In this document: in pieces, positions 46,624 through 57,094 of the stretch
How positions within the stretch are numbered: the first letter of the stretch is position 1
Layout: every line of letters begins with the position of its first letter
NCBI RefSeq assembly: GCF_041821025.1
Contig: NZ_JBGUAY010000001.1
Span: 62,001 to 126,000, forward strand
Reading direction: 5' to 3'
From: Egicoccus sp. AB-alg6-2
GTDB lineage: Bacteria > Actinomycetota > Nitriliruptoria > Nitriliruptorales > Nitriliruptoraceae
DNA: 64,000 nt
Position numbers and translations under genes: made by a program
The notes under the pieces: generated by a model
The model's database searches: none
What the model saw: only the letters and a program-made list of their open reading frames with translations
What the model was told of the DNA's origin: nothing

Positions 46624-47496
46624 TCACCGCAGTTCGACGCCCGCGGTTCGTTCCACCATCCGCACGAGTTCGGTGTGGTCGACGTCGGCGCCCAGCGTCT
46701 CCGCGGCCTCGGCGGTCAGGCGATCGACCAGGTGCAGGACCGGGCCGTCCACGTCCGCGGCGTCGAGGGTCGCCCGCGCCAGGCCGACGTCCTTGGCCAG
46801 CAGCGCCAGGCCGAAGGTGTTGGGAAACGCGCGGGTGACGACCCGCTCCGGGAACAGGTTCTCGGTCGCGTTGGACCGACCCGACGAGGCATTGACGACC
46901 TCGAGGGCCACGGAGGTCGCCACACCGGCCTTCTGCAGCGCGGCAAAGCCCTCGGCGGCCGCCCACAGCGACGCCGCGAGCATGGCGTTGTTCACCGCTT
47001 TGACCGCCATGCCGGCACCGGAGGGACCGACGTGGACGACGCGGGCCGCCACCACGTCCAGCACCGTTCGCACCCGGTCGAGCGCGTCGGCGTCCCCGCC
47101 GACCATGACGGTCAGCGCGCCGGCCTCGGCGCCGCCCGTCCCGCCGGACACCGGCGCGTCGAGGTAGTCGACCCCTTCGGCGCCCAGGAGCGCGGCCAGG
47201 TCCCGGGCCTGCTGCGGGTCCCCGCTGGTGTGGTCCAGCCACACGGTGCCCTCGGCGAGTGCGGGCGCGAGCACCTGCGCCACCGCCTCGACCTCGACGG
47301 TCGTGGGCAGGCAGGTGCAGATCACGTCGGCGTCGGCCAGCTCGGTCAGTTCATCGACGGCCGTGCTGCCGTGTGCGCGGGCATGGTCGTGCGCCACGCT
47401 GGAGGTCCGGTTCCACACCCGCAGATCGAACGTGCCGGCGAGGTTGGCGGCCATCGGGCGTCCCATGGCACCCAGGCCGATGTAGGCGATCCGCAT
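46624..47496 (-). CDS. Beta-hydroxyacid dehydrogenase (3-hydroxyisobutyrate dehydrogenase-like)
   Basis: NAD(P)-dependent oxidoreductase of 290 residues. It has the Rossmann motif GLGAMGRPMA (7-16), substrate loop DAPVSGGTGGA (113-123) and catalytic Lys166 in GMAVKAVNN. Family members act on 3-hydroxyisobutyrate, tartronate semialdehyde or succinic semialdehyde; the exact one is open. ATG 47496 has AAGGAG 6 bases upstream, better than the in-frame ATG at 47514 that overlaps the DUF192 gene. It is 14 bases downstream of that gene. Confidence 0.9.
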   Translation of the reverse strand: MRIAYIGLGAMGRPMAANLAGTFDLRVWNRTSSVAHDHARAHGSTAVDELTELADADVICTCLPTTVEVEAVAQVLAPALAEGTVWLDHTSGDPQQARDLAALLGAEGVDYLDAPVSGGTGGAEAGALTVMVGGDADALDRVRTVLDVVAARVVHVGPSGAGMAVKAVNNAMLAASLWAAAEGFAALQKAGVATSVALEVVNASSGRSNATENLFPERVVTRAFPNTFGLALLAKDVGLARATLDAADVDGPVLHLVDRLTAEAAETLGADVDHTELVRMVERTAGVELR

Positions 47497-47510
47497 CCGT
47501 GGCTCCTTCG

Positions 47511-48152
47511 TCATCCGGTGGTCGTGTCGAGCGGTTGCCAGTCGAGCCGGTCGCCGACCCCGATCCCGGTGTTGTCGAGCCAGCCCTGCGGTACCTCGAG
47601 CGCCGAGCGGTACGGCTGGTCGGGCCGGTAGGTCGGGCAGGGGTCGGCGTCGCACGGCTCCATGGCGAGGATGGTGTGGATCTCGCCGTCCGCGGCGACG
47701 AACGCGATGTCGAGCGGCACGAGGGCGTTCTTCATCCAGAAGCCACCGTCGCGGTCCTGGTCGAAGACGAACAGCATGCCGGTCCCCTCCGGCAGGTCCT
47801 CGACCTCCATCAGGCCATGAGACCGTCGTTCCGCGTCGTCGGCCAGCTTCACCGGCAGGTCGAGTGCGACCTCGCCACTCCGGAGCGACACGAGCGCTTC
47901 GGGATAGGCGTCCACCGAGGGGTGCAGGGGCGGCACCGTCGGTGTCGTCGGCTCGGCCGGCTTCGTGGGCTCGGCCGGCGTCGTGGGCTCGGCCGGTGTC
48001 GTGGGCTCGACGGGCGCTGGCTCGGGTGCGTCGTCGGCCGTGACCGATGGCGAGTCGGGAGGCGGCTCGTGGTCCGCGCCGCCGGCGGCCAGGCTGTCGG
48101 CGCACCCGGTCAGCAACAGGACGAGAACGACGAGGAGACGGAACGGCGGCAT
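47511..48152 (-). CDS. DUF192 lipoprotein
   Basis: 213 residues with lipobox LLTGC (Cys17), a Pro/Thr/Glu linker of PTTPAE repeats (about 45-72), and a C-terminal DUF192 domain (about 95-210) with SHGLMEVEDLPEGTGMLFVF and GFWMKNALVPLDIAFV. DUF192 is a small secreted beta-fold often found with adhesion or stress proteins; its biochemical role is unknown. The repeat linker likely spans the cell wall layer. It probably shares an mRNA with the dehydrogenase. Confidence 0.88.
   Translation of the reverse strand: MPPFRLLVVLVLLLTGCADSLAAGGADHEPPPDSPSVTADDAPEPAPVEPTTPAEPTTPAEPTKPAEPTTPTVPPLHPSVDAYPEALVSLRSGEVALDLPVKLADDAERRSHGLMEVEDLPEGTGMLFVFDQDRDGGFWMKNALVPLDIAFVAADGEIHTILAMEPCDADPCPTYRPDQPYRSALEVPQGWLDNTGIGVGDRLDWQPLDTTTG
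47943..48014. repeat. Four 18-base repeats in DUF192 lipoprotein linker
   Basis: Four in-frame 18-mers of the type GTCGTGGGCTCGGCCGGY encode the PTTPAE repeats (minus strand). They are copy-number variable in principle. Confidence 0.8.
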
Positions 48153-48279
48153 GGCGGCACGCTACCCGGCGGCACGGCGGATCTGGGCGCTGCCGGCGGG
48201 TGGCCGGCACGCGTGGCGAGACAGCCGGGAGCGTGCATGGTCTACGCTCGACTGCTGCCGTTCGCTCCAGGAGAACTTC

Positions 48280-48792
48280 GTGTCCGAGCTCGCCGTCACT
48301 GCCGTCGGCGCCGACCGTCCCGGGATCGTCGCCGCCGTCGCCGAGGTGCTGCACCAGCGCGGCGGCAACGTCGAGGACTCGGCGATGACGATCCTCGGTG
48401 GCCACTTCGCGATCGTGCTCATCGTGGCCGGCGACGACGACGCCGACGAACTGCGTCACGCCCTCGAGGAGGCCACCTCGCCGCTCGGGCTGGCGATCTC
48501 GGTCAGTCGCGCCGACGGCCGGCGTCGGCCCCAGGAACCCACGCACCTGTTGTCGGTGTACGGCGCCGATCGGCCCGGGATCGTCGCGGGCGTCACCCGT
48601 GCCATCGCCGACCTCGGCGCCAACATCACCGATCTCGAGACCCAGGTCATCGGCCACGACGAACCGGTCTACGCCATGGTCATCGAGGTCGTCGCGGACG
48701 ACGAGGACGCCCTCGAGCAACGCCTGTCGGCGGTCTGCGGTGAGCTCGGCGTCGACCACACGCTGCGCACCATCGAGGCGGAGACGTACTGA
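48280..48792 (+). CDS. Double-ACT-domain protein (GcvR-like)
   Basis: 170 residues made of two ACT domains (about 3-75 and 87-165), each opening with (V/Y)GADRPGIVAxV. Proteins of this type sense amino acids and regulate metabolism, like the glycine-cleavage regulator GcvR, without DNA-binding parts. GTG 48280 follows AGGAG at 6 bases. It is separated from def by 2 bases, so the two are co-transcribed. Confidence 0.88.
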   Translation: MSELAVTAVGADRPGIVAAVAEVLHQRGGNVEDSAMTILGGHFAIVLIVAGDDDADELRHALEEATSPLGLAISVSRADGRRRPQEPTHLLSVYGADRPGIVAGVTRAIADLGANITDLETQVIGHDEPVYAMVIEVVADDEDALEQRLSAVCGELGVDHTLRTIEAETY

Positions 48793-48794
48793 GC

Positions 48795-49322
48795 GTGGCG
48801 GTCAAACGGGTCGTCCACTACCCCGCACGGGTCCTCAAGGGACTTGCCGGCCCCGTCGGCGAGATCGGCCCGCGTGAACGGCAGCTGGGCCAGGACCTCG
48901 TCGACGCCATGTACGACGCGCCGGGATGCGTCGGGCTGGCCGCCCCGCAGATCGGCGTGCCCCTGCGCGCCTTCGCGCTGGACGTGTCGGTGATGAAGAA
49001 GCCACCCCCGGGCAACCACGGCCTGGTGGTGCTGTTCGACCCCGAACTGTTGCTCGCCAGCGGGTCGGACTACCGCCGCGAGGGCTGCATGTCGGTCCCC
49101 GACTACACCTGCGACGTGCGGCGAGCCACCGAGGTGGTCGTCCGCGGCACGACCCCCGAGGGCGAGGTCCGGGTCGTTGAGGCGGAAGGCTTCGAGGCAC
49201 GCGCCTTCCAGCACGAACTCGACCACCTCGACGGGCTGCTCATCCTCGACCGGGTCGCCTCGGCCCGGACCGACGTGTTCCGCCGGAAGCGCTACGCGGA
49301 CAAGGGCCAGCACCTCAAGTAG
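48795..49322 (+). CDS. def: Peptide deformylase
   Basis: Removes the formyl group from nascent proteins. The 175 residues carry the three motifs: GLAAPQIG (47-54), EGCMSVP with metal ligand Cys98, and QHELDHLDG with His140, Glu141 and His144. GTG 48795 starts 2 bases after the ACT gene stop. The second-motif Leu is replaced by Met, a common variant. Confidence 0.96.
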   Translation: MAVKRVVHYPARVLKGLAGPVGEIGPRERQLGQDLVDAMYDAPGCVGLAAPQIGVPLRAFALDVSVMKKPPPGNHGLVVLFDPELLLASGSDYRREGCMSVPDYTCDVRRATEVVVRGTTPEGEVRVVEAEGFEARAFQHELDHLDGLLILDRVASARTDVFRRKRYADKGQHLK

Positions 49323-49369
49323 CGCTCGCCGCGACGGGATCCGGTCGCCGGTTCGACGTGCGCGTCACC

Positions 49370-49398
49370 TTGGGTGGCCTGTGGGCCAGACCTACACT
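49370..49398 (+). promoter_or_regulatory. Promoter of the EtfD-like gene
   Basis: TTGGGT (49370-49375), 17-base spacer, TACACT (49393-49398): a good housekeeping-type match in the 147-base gap after def. A TGGCC-TGTG-GGCCA inverted repeat fills the spacer and may be an operator. Confidence 0.55.
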
Positions 49399-49469
49399 CG
49401 CGCGATCGGTCGGGCTCGGCCGGCGTGAGGTGTCCCCGGGACGGGACATCCAGGAGAGGGGAACCGCGC

Positions 49470-51701
<2,232 letters not shown>

Positions 51702-51712
51702 CCGGCCCTGCG

Positions 51713-52666
51713 TCAGCGCTGCAGCGCCGGTTGCGGGGGCTGCGCCTCGACGCCGACGTGTTCGTAGCCGCGCTGTGACAGGCGGCTGACCGCGACCAGC
51801 GTGCCGGCGAGCAGGCCCATCCCGATCCACTGGGTCGTGGTGAGGGTGGTGCCGAAGGCGATGCGGTTGATGACGATGGCGCTGAGCGGGAAGGCGAGTT
51901 CGGCGAGCGTCGCGGCCGACGCGGGGGTGCCGGCGAGCCCGCGGTAGTACAGCCACAGGGCGAGCAGGCCGGGGACGGCCGCCAGAGCCACGAGGCCCGG
52001 GAGGTCGGTGGTGGTGACCGCCGCGAAGCCGGCCGGCCCCTGGTCGACGAGCACCACCAGGGCGCTGGCCGGCAATCCGATCGCGAATCGCAACGCGGTC
52101 AGCTGAGCAGGGGCGAACGTCGTGGACAGGCCACGCCCCAGCACCGTCCCCAGGCCCCAGAGGGCGGCCGCCCCGACGGCCAACAGGGCCGGAGCGAGCT
52201 GCGCCACGCTCGTGCGCGCCGGATCGGGCACGCTGATCAGGTAGGCGCCGACGATGGCGAGCGCCGCAAACCCACCCAGCCGGACCCGCGGCCGTTCGCC
52301 GAGCAGGAGCCACGCCGCGCCGACGGCGATCAGCGGTTGCAGCTTCTGCAGGAGCAGCGGCGTGGTGGGATCGCCGTAGCGGAATGCCAGGGTGAACAGG
52401 AACGTCGCGGTGGCCGAAGCACCGGCACCGATGAGCACCAGCGAGCCGAGCACACGGGGGCTCCACCGCACCTGCCGCCATGGCACGCGGGCGAGCAACG
52501 GCAGGCAGGCCAGGGTCAGGAAGAGGTGCTCGTAGAAGACCACCACGCCGGCGGGCAACTCGAGAGCCAGCGCGCGGCGGAACAGCGCGTCCGTGCCCCA
52601 GAGGGCGGCCGCCGCGGCGACCAGGACGATGGCGGGCACCGAGCGGCGGGATGGGGCACGTGACAC
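51713..52666 (-). CDS. DMT/EamA-family transporter
   Basis: A ten-helix exporter of 317 residues made of two EamA repeats (AAAALWGTDALFRRA at 18-32 and VGAAALWGLGTVLGR in the second half). Substrates of this family are metabolites or amino acids; none can be assigned. GTG 52666 starts it. Its tail is 11 bases from the converging EtfD-like gene. Confidence 0.88.
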   Translation of the reverse strand: MSRAPSRRSVPAIVLVAAAAALWGTDALFRRALALELPAGVVVFYEHLFLTLACLPLLARVPWRQVRWSPRVLGSLVLIGAGASATATFLFTLAFRYGDPTTPLLLQKLQPLIAVGAAWLLLGERPRVRLGGFAALAIVGAYLISVPDPARTSVAQLAPALLAVGAAALWGLGTVLGRGLSTTFAPAQLTALRFAIGLPASALVVLVDQGPAGFAAVTTTDLPGLVALAAVPGLLALWLYYRGLAGTPASAATLAELAFPLSAIVINRIAFGTTLTTTQWIGMGLLAGTLVAVSRLSQRGYEHVGVEAQPPQPALQR

Positions 52667-52751
52667 GTCGACCTCGCGCGTGGTCCTCGAGCAGCTACCG
52701 GGGGGTGCACGCTAATGCCCGCGGAGCTCCGCCCGGTCGCCGACAAAGAGT

Positions 52752-52782
52752 GGGCCCCCGGCGTGGAGATCGCCGGGGGCCC
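52752..52782 (-). terminator. Strong GC hairpin downstream of dcd
   Basis: GGGCCCCCGGCG, 7-base loop, CGCCGGGGGCCC: a perfect 12-base stem in the 282-base gap between the DMT gene start and the dcd stop. With no other gene in the gap, it most likely ends dcd transcription; it lacks a U-tract. The rest of the gap shows nothing convincing. Confidence 0.5.
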
Positions 52783-52948
52783 GGTCGACCCGCCCGACAG
52801 GGGATCGTCCGCAGCGGTCGGAGGGGACGTCCGGCCGCCGGGCGGCAGGTACTGCCGCGGAAGGGTCGTGGTACGACGAGGGTGGATCCGGGACAAGGAA
52901 CCGTTCCCCGTACGCCCACCGTACCAGGGGATGGTCACATGTCACTAG

Positions 52949-53533
52949 TCATGCGACGGGCCTAGGATCCTCGATGCGGTTGAGGTGGTACCGGGACGCC
53001 GTGGGACCGCGTTGGCCCTGGTACTTCGAGCCCGGCGTGTCGCTGCCGTAGGGATGTTCCGCGGGCCGGTCGAGTTGGAAGAACGCGAACTGGGCGATGC
53101 GCATCCCGGGATAGAGCAGGATGGGCAGGGTCGCGACGTTCGACAACTCCAGGGTCACGTCCCCGTCGAAGCCGGCGTCGACGAAGCCGGCGGTGCTGTG
53201 GATGACCAGGCCGAGGCGCGCGAGCGAACTCTTGCCCTCGATCCGCGCCACGAGGTCGTCGGGCAGCCCGATCCGTTCGACCGTGGAGCCGAGCACGAAC
53301 TCGCCCGGGTGCAACACGAACGGCTCGCCGTGCGGGACCTCGACGAGATCGGTCAGGTCCGACTGCTCGGCCCGCACGTCGATCACCGCGTAGCGGTGGT
53401 TGGCGAAGACGCGGAACTGCGGCGCGAGCCGGACGTCGACGCTGGAGGGCTGGACCGCACCGTCGTCGAGCGGGTCGATCACGAGCCGGCCGGATGCCAG
53501 GGCGTCACGGATGGAGCGGTCGGACAGGATCAC
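52949..53533 (-). CDS. dcd: dCTP deaminase
   Basis: Makes dUTP (or dUMP in the bifunctional type) from dCTP for thymidylate synthesis. The 194-residue protein has SSVDVRL (31-37), the [21 protein letters not shown] stretch (99-119) with the substrate-binding Ser/Arg, catalytic Glu129 in TLEL, and [12 protein letters not shown] near the C-terminus. GTG 53533 is used. Actinobacterial versions are often bifunctional; that cannot be decided here. It lies 92 bases upstream of, and divergent to, the tRNA. Confidence 0.95.
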   Translation of the reverse strand: MILSDRSIRDALASGRLVIDPLDDGAVQPSSVDVRLAPQFRVFANHRYAVIDVRAEQSDLTDLVEVPHGEPFVLHPGEFVLGSTVERIGLPDDLVARIEGKSSLARLGLVIHSTAGFVDAGFDGDVTLELSNVATLPILLYPGMRIAQFAFFQLDRPAEHPYGSDTPGSKYQGQRGPTASRYHLNRIEDPRPVA

Positions 53534-53584
53534 GCGGACTCCGCATGCGCGTCGGGACGGCGCTGGCGATGGGCTCGTGTCGCA

Positions 53585-53614
53585 TTGCCACCGCTGCCGT
53601 CTGGGCAGTACCTT
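53585..53614 (+). promoter_or_regulatory. Candidate tRNA-Gly promoter
   Basis: TTGCCA (53585-53590), 18-base spacer, TACCTT (53609-53614), ending 11 bases before the tRNA 5' end. Confidence 0.5.
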
Positions 53615-53625
53615 CCGCAATCCTC

Positions 53626-53699
53626 GCGGGTGTAGCTCAATGGTAGAGCCCCAGCTTCCCAAGCTGGTGACGGGGGTTCGATTCCCCTCACCCGCTCCA
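53626..53699 (+). tRNA. tRNA-Gly (anticodon CCC)
   Basis: A 74-base gene with a 7-base acceptor stem (GCGGGTG/CACCCGC), D arm AGCTCAATGGTAGAGC, anticodon stem CCAGC/GCTGG around TTCCCAA (anticodon CCC, reading GGG), T arm GGGGG-TTCGATT-CCCCT, discriminator T and encoded CCA. It is not flanked by any duplicated attachment-like end or integrase. Confidence 0.96.
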
Positions 53700-53748
53700 T
53701 CCACTCCGCCCTTCCACCCCGGCGGCTTCGTGTCACCGCTGATCGCCC

Positions 53749-53800
53749 GTGTCGCGGCTGGCGGTCAGTTCTGCGGTGTTCTGCGGGGATGTCGCGACAC
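53749..53800 (+). other. Hairpin with internal direct repeat downstream of tRNA
   Basis: GTGTCGCG (53749-53756) pairs with CGCGACAC (53793-53800). The loop holds two back-to-back copies of GTTCTGCGG (about 53768-53786). It may be the tRNA terminator or a remnant of recombination. No gene is assigned here. Confidence 0.35.
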
Positions 53801-53860
53801 CGGCCACGACGTGTAACGCGGCCATGGTTGGACATCGCCGCGTGGTCGGTTCATGCTCGG

Positions 53861-54742
53861 GTGTCCGCGTCGATCGGGGCGGCCGTGGACGTCGCCAGCC
53901 CGCGCCCGGACGCCTCCCAGGCGCCGCCTGCGGGAAGCAGCTCCGCCGCCACCTTCCTGGCCACGGAGCACTGGAGCCTGCTCGGTACCCGATCGATGAT
54001 GTGGCAGGAGTCGATGACCCGGACCACGATCTTCCTCACGGTGGTGTCGGCGACGCTGGTCGCACTGGCGCTGACCGCGGACGCCAGCACGTTCGGGACC
54101 ACGTTCACCCTCGTGTCGCTGGTCGCCCTGCCGGCCGTGTGGCTGCTCGGGCTGGCCACCTACGTCCGCCTGGTCCACATCAACATCAGTGACGTCTACC
54201 TGGTCATCGCCATGAACCGGCTGCGGCGGGCCTATCTCGACGTGGCACCGGAACTGGCGCCGTACCTGACGGCCGGCGCCGCCGACGACGAGCCGGGCAT
54301 CGCGGCGACCTACGGTCTCGGCCATCCCGCGAAGGCGTCGCTCGGAAACTTCCTGGTGACCACGCCAACCCTCGTGATGACGGTCGACGCGGCGCTCGCG
54401 GCCGGCTTCGCCGCGTTCCTGGCCTCGCGTCTGGGGTCGACGACGCCGGGCATCACGGCCGTGGCGCTGGCCGTGTTCGCGCTGGTGTGGCTGCTGTTGC
54501 TCGTGGTCCAGATCCGCCCGCTGTTCGTCATCCGCCGCACGCTCGAGTCACGGTTCCCGACGCCCGTCGACCCGCTCGCGACGGGGCCTGCCTCCGCTTC
54601 GGTGACGAAGGCTCGGCCGGAGCGGGCGCAGGAGCAGCCCGAGCACGGCCCCCAGCACGACGCCGACGGTGTTGAGGATCAGGTCGTCGACGTTGGTGCC
54701 GCGCCCCGGATGGAACAATTGCAGGACCTCGACGGTCAGTGA
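53861..54742 (+). CDS. Unrecognised multi-pass membrane protein with antisense-overlapping tail
   Basis: I do not recognise a named family. The product (293 residues from GTG 53861, start uncertain) has four hydrophobic segments. These are FLTVVSATLVALALT and LVSLVALPAVWLLGLATYV in the first half, and VDAALAAGFAAFLASRL and ALAVFALVWLLLLVVQI in the second. A central soluble part holds DVYLVIAMNRLRRAYLDV. After about residue 235 the chain turns hydrophilic and is encoded opposite the conserved part of vanZ. That tail looks like read-through of antisense sequence, not a conserved domain. Confidence 0.65.
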   Translation: MSASIGAAVDVASPRPDASQAPPAGSSSAATFLATEHWSLLGTRSMMWQESMTRTTIFLTVVSATLVALALTADASTFGTTFTLVSLVALPAVWLLGLATYVRLVHINISDVYLVIAMNRLRRAYLDVAPELAPYLTAGAADDEPGIAATYGLGHPAKASLGNFLVTTPTLVMTVDAALAAGFAAFLASRLGSTTPGITAVALAVFALVWLLLLVVQIRPLFVIRRTLESRFPTPVDPLATGPASASVTKARPERAQEQPEHGPQHDADGVEDQVVDVGAAPRMEQLQDLDGQ

Positions 54743-55105
54743 GGTAACCGCCCCGAACAGCACGGCGCGGAGAAGGTTCGCGCGCAGGCCCCGAAGCACC
54801 AGCAGCAAGCCGACTGGCGCGAGCAGGAGCAGGTTGACGACCGCGTACTCGGCCGGCGCACCCGGCAGGCGCGCGAACGGATCGAGCACGACCTCGGGCG
54901 CAGGCGTGAGCTGGCCGAACTCGCCCAGCGGCGACAACGTCGCGACGCCGACGGCCACCAGCCAGCCGACGAGGGCTCCGTCGATCCACGCGTCGCGGGT
55001 CGCGCGGTGCGCAGCGCGTCGCCGACGCCACACGACCAGGCCGACGAGCAGACCGACGGGGACCGCCGCAGCGGCCGCGGCGACGACGTCGATGGGTCCG
55101 AACAC
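54548..55105 (-). CDS. VanZ-like membrane protein
   Basis: 185 residues with four to five membrane segments. It has the VanZ pattern: NLLLLAPVGLLLVLRG, SLTVEVLQLFHPGRGTNVDDLILNTVGVVLGAVLG. VanZ of enterococci gives low-level teicoplanin resistance; most bacterial homologues are general envelope proteins of unknown role. Its last 195 bases overlap the converging membrane gene, including codons for the conserved GTNVDD motif. Confidence 0.87.
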   Translation of the reverse strand: MFGPIDVVAAAAAAVPVGLLVGLVVWRRRRAAHRATRDAWIDGALVGWLVAVGVATLSPLGEFGQLTPAPEVVLDPFARLPGAPAEYAVVNLLLLAPVGLLLVLRGLRANLLRAVLFGAVTSLTVEVLQLFHPGRGTNVDDLILNTVGVVLGAVLGLLLRPLRPSLRHRSGGRPRRERVDGRREP

Positions 55106-55222
55106 GGCGATGCATCCTTGCCGCGAGGCGGCGGCGACCGGGGCACGCTATCCGTGGCGCACAGCGACGCGCGGAATTGCCGTGGACGTCCGACCAACCC
55201 GGCAGGTGGCTACAGTTCCCGT

Positions 55223-55252
55223 CCGGACCCGTCGAGACCGCTGCGGGTCCGG
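55223..55252 (+). promoter_or_regulatory. Inverted repeat before TetR gene
   Basis: CCGGACCCG, 12-base loop, CGGGTCCGG: perfect 9-base arms, ending 3 bases before the GGAG ribosome site of the TetR gene. It could be the TetR operator or a leader hairpin. Confidence 0.4.
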
Positions 55253-55270
55253 TCCGGAGCCGGTTTGACC

Positions 55271-55870
55271 GTGCAACGCACCAGGCGAAGCGTGGACGAG
55301 CGCCGCGAGGAACTTGTCGACGCCACCCTGGCAATTCTCGCCACCGAAGGCCTGACGGCCGCCACGACCCGTCGCATCACCGACGAGGCCGACATGGCGC
55401 TCGGTGCCTTCCACTACGCCTTCCGTTCCAAGGACGAGCTGCTTCGTGCCGTCATCGAACGCATGGCCAACCAGATGGACGAGGCCCTGCGCGCCGCCGT
55501 GGCCGCCGACGGCGAGAGCCTCGGCAGTGCGCTCGAGGCCATCGTCCAGGCCTACTGGGATTACGTCGAAGGCACGCCCCACGTGCAGTTGGCGCAGTTC
55601 GAGCTGGTCATCCATGCCATGCGTGACCCTGAACTGGAACCGCTGGCGGCCTGGCACTACGAGCGGCTGGCCAACACCGTCGCCGGTGTGCTCGCCTCGG
55701 TCCCGTGCACGCTCGACGAGATCGAGCGGGAACAGCTGGCGCGGTACCTGATCGCGACGATGGACGGACTGATCCTGCACCACTGCGTGCAGGCCGACCT
55801 GAAGGCCGCCCGCGAACGTCTCAAGCGCTACCTCGCGGCGATGCACAGCGCGCCGTGGGCGCGGAGCTGA
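55271..55870 (+). CDS. TetR-family regulator (fatty-acid type by context)
   Basis: 199 residues. The helix-turn-helix (about 10-55) reads LVDATLAILATEGLTAATTRRITDEADMALGAFHYAFRSKDELL; the C-terminal domain has YWDYVEGTPHVQLAQFELV. The start is GTG 55271, or TTG 55265, which is better spaced from GGAG. It converges with an acyl-CoA dehydrogenase gene, 3 bases apart, suggesting control of acyl-CoA metabolism. The ligand is unknown. Confidence 0.87.
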   Translation: MQRTRRSVDERREELVDATLAILATEGLTAATTRRITDEADMALGAFHYAFRSKDELLRAVIERMANQMDEALRAAVAADGESLGSALEAIVQAYWDYVEGTPHVQLAQFELVIHAMRDPELEPLAAWHYERLANTVAGVLASVPCTLDEIEREQLARYLIATMDGLILHHCVQADLKAARERLKRYLAAMHSAPWARS

Positions 55871-55873
55871 TCC

Positions 55874-57019
55874 TCACAGGCCCATCGCCCGCCCGATGAT
55901 CTCCTTCATGATCTCGTTGGTGCCGCCGTAGATGCGCTGGACCCGCGCGTCGACGAACGCCCGGGCGATGGGGTACTCGCGCATGTAGCCGTAGCCGCCG
56001 TGCAGTTGCACGCACTGGTCGACGACCCGGCCCAACAGTTCCGTGGTCCAGTACTTGGCCATCGCCGCCTCGTCGACGCTCAACTCGCCGGCGTTGTGGA
56101 GCTCGATGCAGCGATCGACGAACTGGCGCCCGATGGTCACCTCGGTGTGCAGTTCGGCCAGCACGAACCGCGAGTTCTGGAACGAGCCGATGGGGCGGCC
56201 GAACGCCTCGCGCTGCTGGCTGTACTCGACGGTCTGCGCGACGGCCGCCTCGGCCCCGGCGACGGCGGCAACCGCGATCGACAGCCGCTCCTGCGGGAGC
56301 GCCTGCATCAGGTAGAGAAACCCCTGGCCCGGTTCGCCCAGCAGGTTGTCCGCAGGGACGCGCACGTCATCGAAGAACAGCTCGGCGGTGTCCTGCGCGT
56401 GCATGCCGATCTTGTCGAGCTTGCGGCCGCGCGTGAATCCGTGCATGCCCTCCTCGACGACCACCAGGCTCGTCCCGGCGTGTCTGGCGGACGGATCGGT
56501 CTTGGCGACCACGATGACGAGGTCGGCGTTGATGCCGTTGGTGATGAAGGTCTTGGCGCCGTTGAGCAGGTAGCTGCCGTCGTCCTGCGGGATGGCGGTG
56601 GTGGTCACGGCGGCCAGGTCGGAGCCCGTCGCCGGTTCGGTCATCGCGATGGCCGTGATGGTCGTCCCGGCCGCCATGCCCGGAAGCCAGCGCCGCTTCT
56701 GCTCGTCGTTGGCGTGGGCGAGCAGGTAGGGGACGACGACGTCGTTGTGCAGGGGAAAGCCGACCCCGCTCGCGCCGATCCGGCACAGCTCCTCGGTGAC
56801 GATCGCGTTGTAGCGGAAGTCGGCGACGCCCCCGCCCCCGTAGGCCTCGGGCACGTCGGTGCACAACAGTCCGAGCTCGCCCGCGCGCTTCCAGAGCTCC
56901 CGCGGGACCAGGCCCTGGTCTTCCCACGCGGCGTGGTGGGGCGCGATCTCCTCGTCGACGAAGCGGGCGACGGTGGCGCGGAAGGCCGCATGGTCCTCGG
57001 TGAAGATGCGACGGTCCAT
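55874..57019 (-). CDS. Acyl-CoA dehydrogenase
   Basis: FAD enzyme that makes a 2,3-double bond in acyl-CoA and passes electrons to ETF. The 381 residues have MTEPATGSDLA (126-136), NGAKTFITNG (153-162) and QREAFGRPI. The usual catalytic Glu of the YEGT motif is Gly here (YGGTNEI). Instead Glu244 in LPQERLSIA is the likely base, as in long-chain and isovaleryl-CoA dehydrogenases. The substrate may thus be long or branched acyl-CoA. It could feed the EtfD-like reductase 4 kb away via ETF. Confidence 0.94.
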   Translation of the reverse strand: MDRRIFTEDHAAFRATVARFVDEEIAPHHAAWEDQGLVPRELWKRAGELGLLCTDVPEAYGGGGVADFRYNAIVTEELCRIGASGVGFPLHNDVVVPYLLAHANDEQKRRWLPGMAAGTTITAIAMTEPATGSDLAAVTTTAIPQDDGSYLLNGAKTFITNGINADLVIVVAKTDPSARHAGTSLVVVEEGMHGFTRGRKLDKIGMHAQDTAELFFDDVRVPADNLLGEPGQGFLYLMQALPQERLSIAVAAVAGAEAAVAQTVEYSQQREAFGRPIGSFQNSRFVLAELHTEVTIGRQFVDRCIELHNAGELSVDEAAMAKYWTTELLGRVVDQCVQLHGGYGYMREYPIARAFVDARVQRIYGGTNEIMKEIIGRAMGL

Positions 57020-57094
57020 GCAGCGCTCCGGCGACGAGGGAACGATTCGAGCCGTCCCGTTCCGTTTCCGTCGGCACGCTAGCCGAGGTGGTCG

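Noticed and set aside
53626-53860. Genomic island inserted at tRNA-Gly
   Set aside because: No integrase and no duplicated tRNA 3' end; base composition and gene content on both sides look the same.
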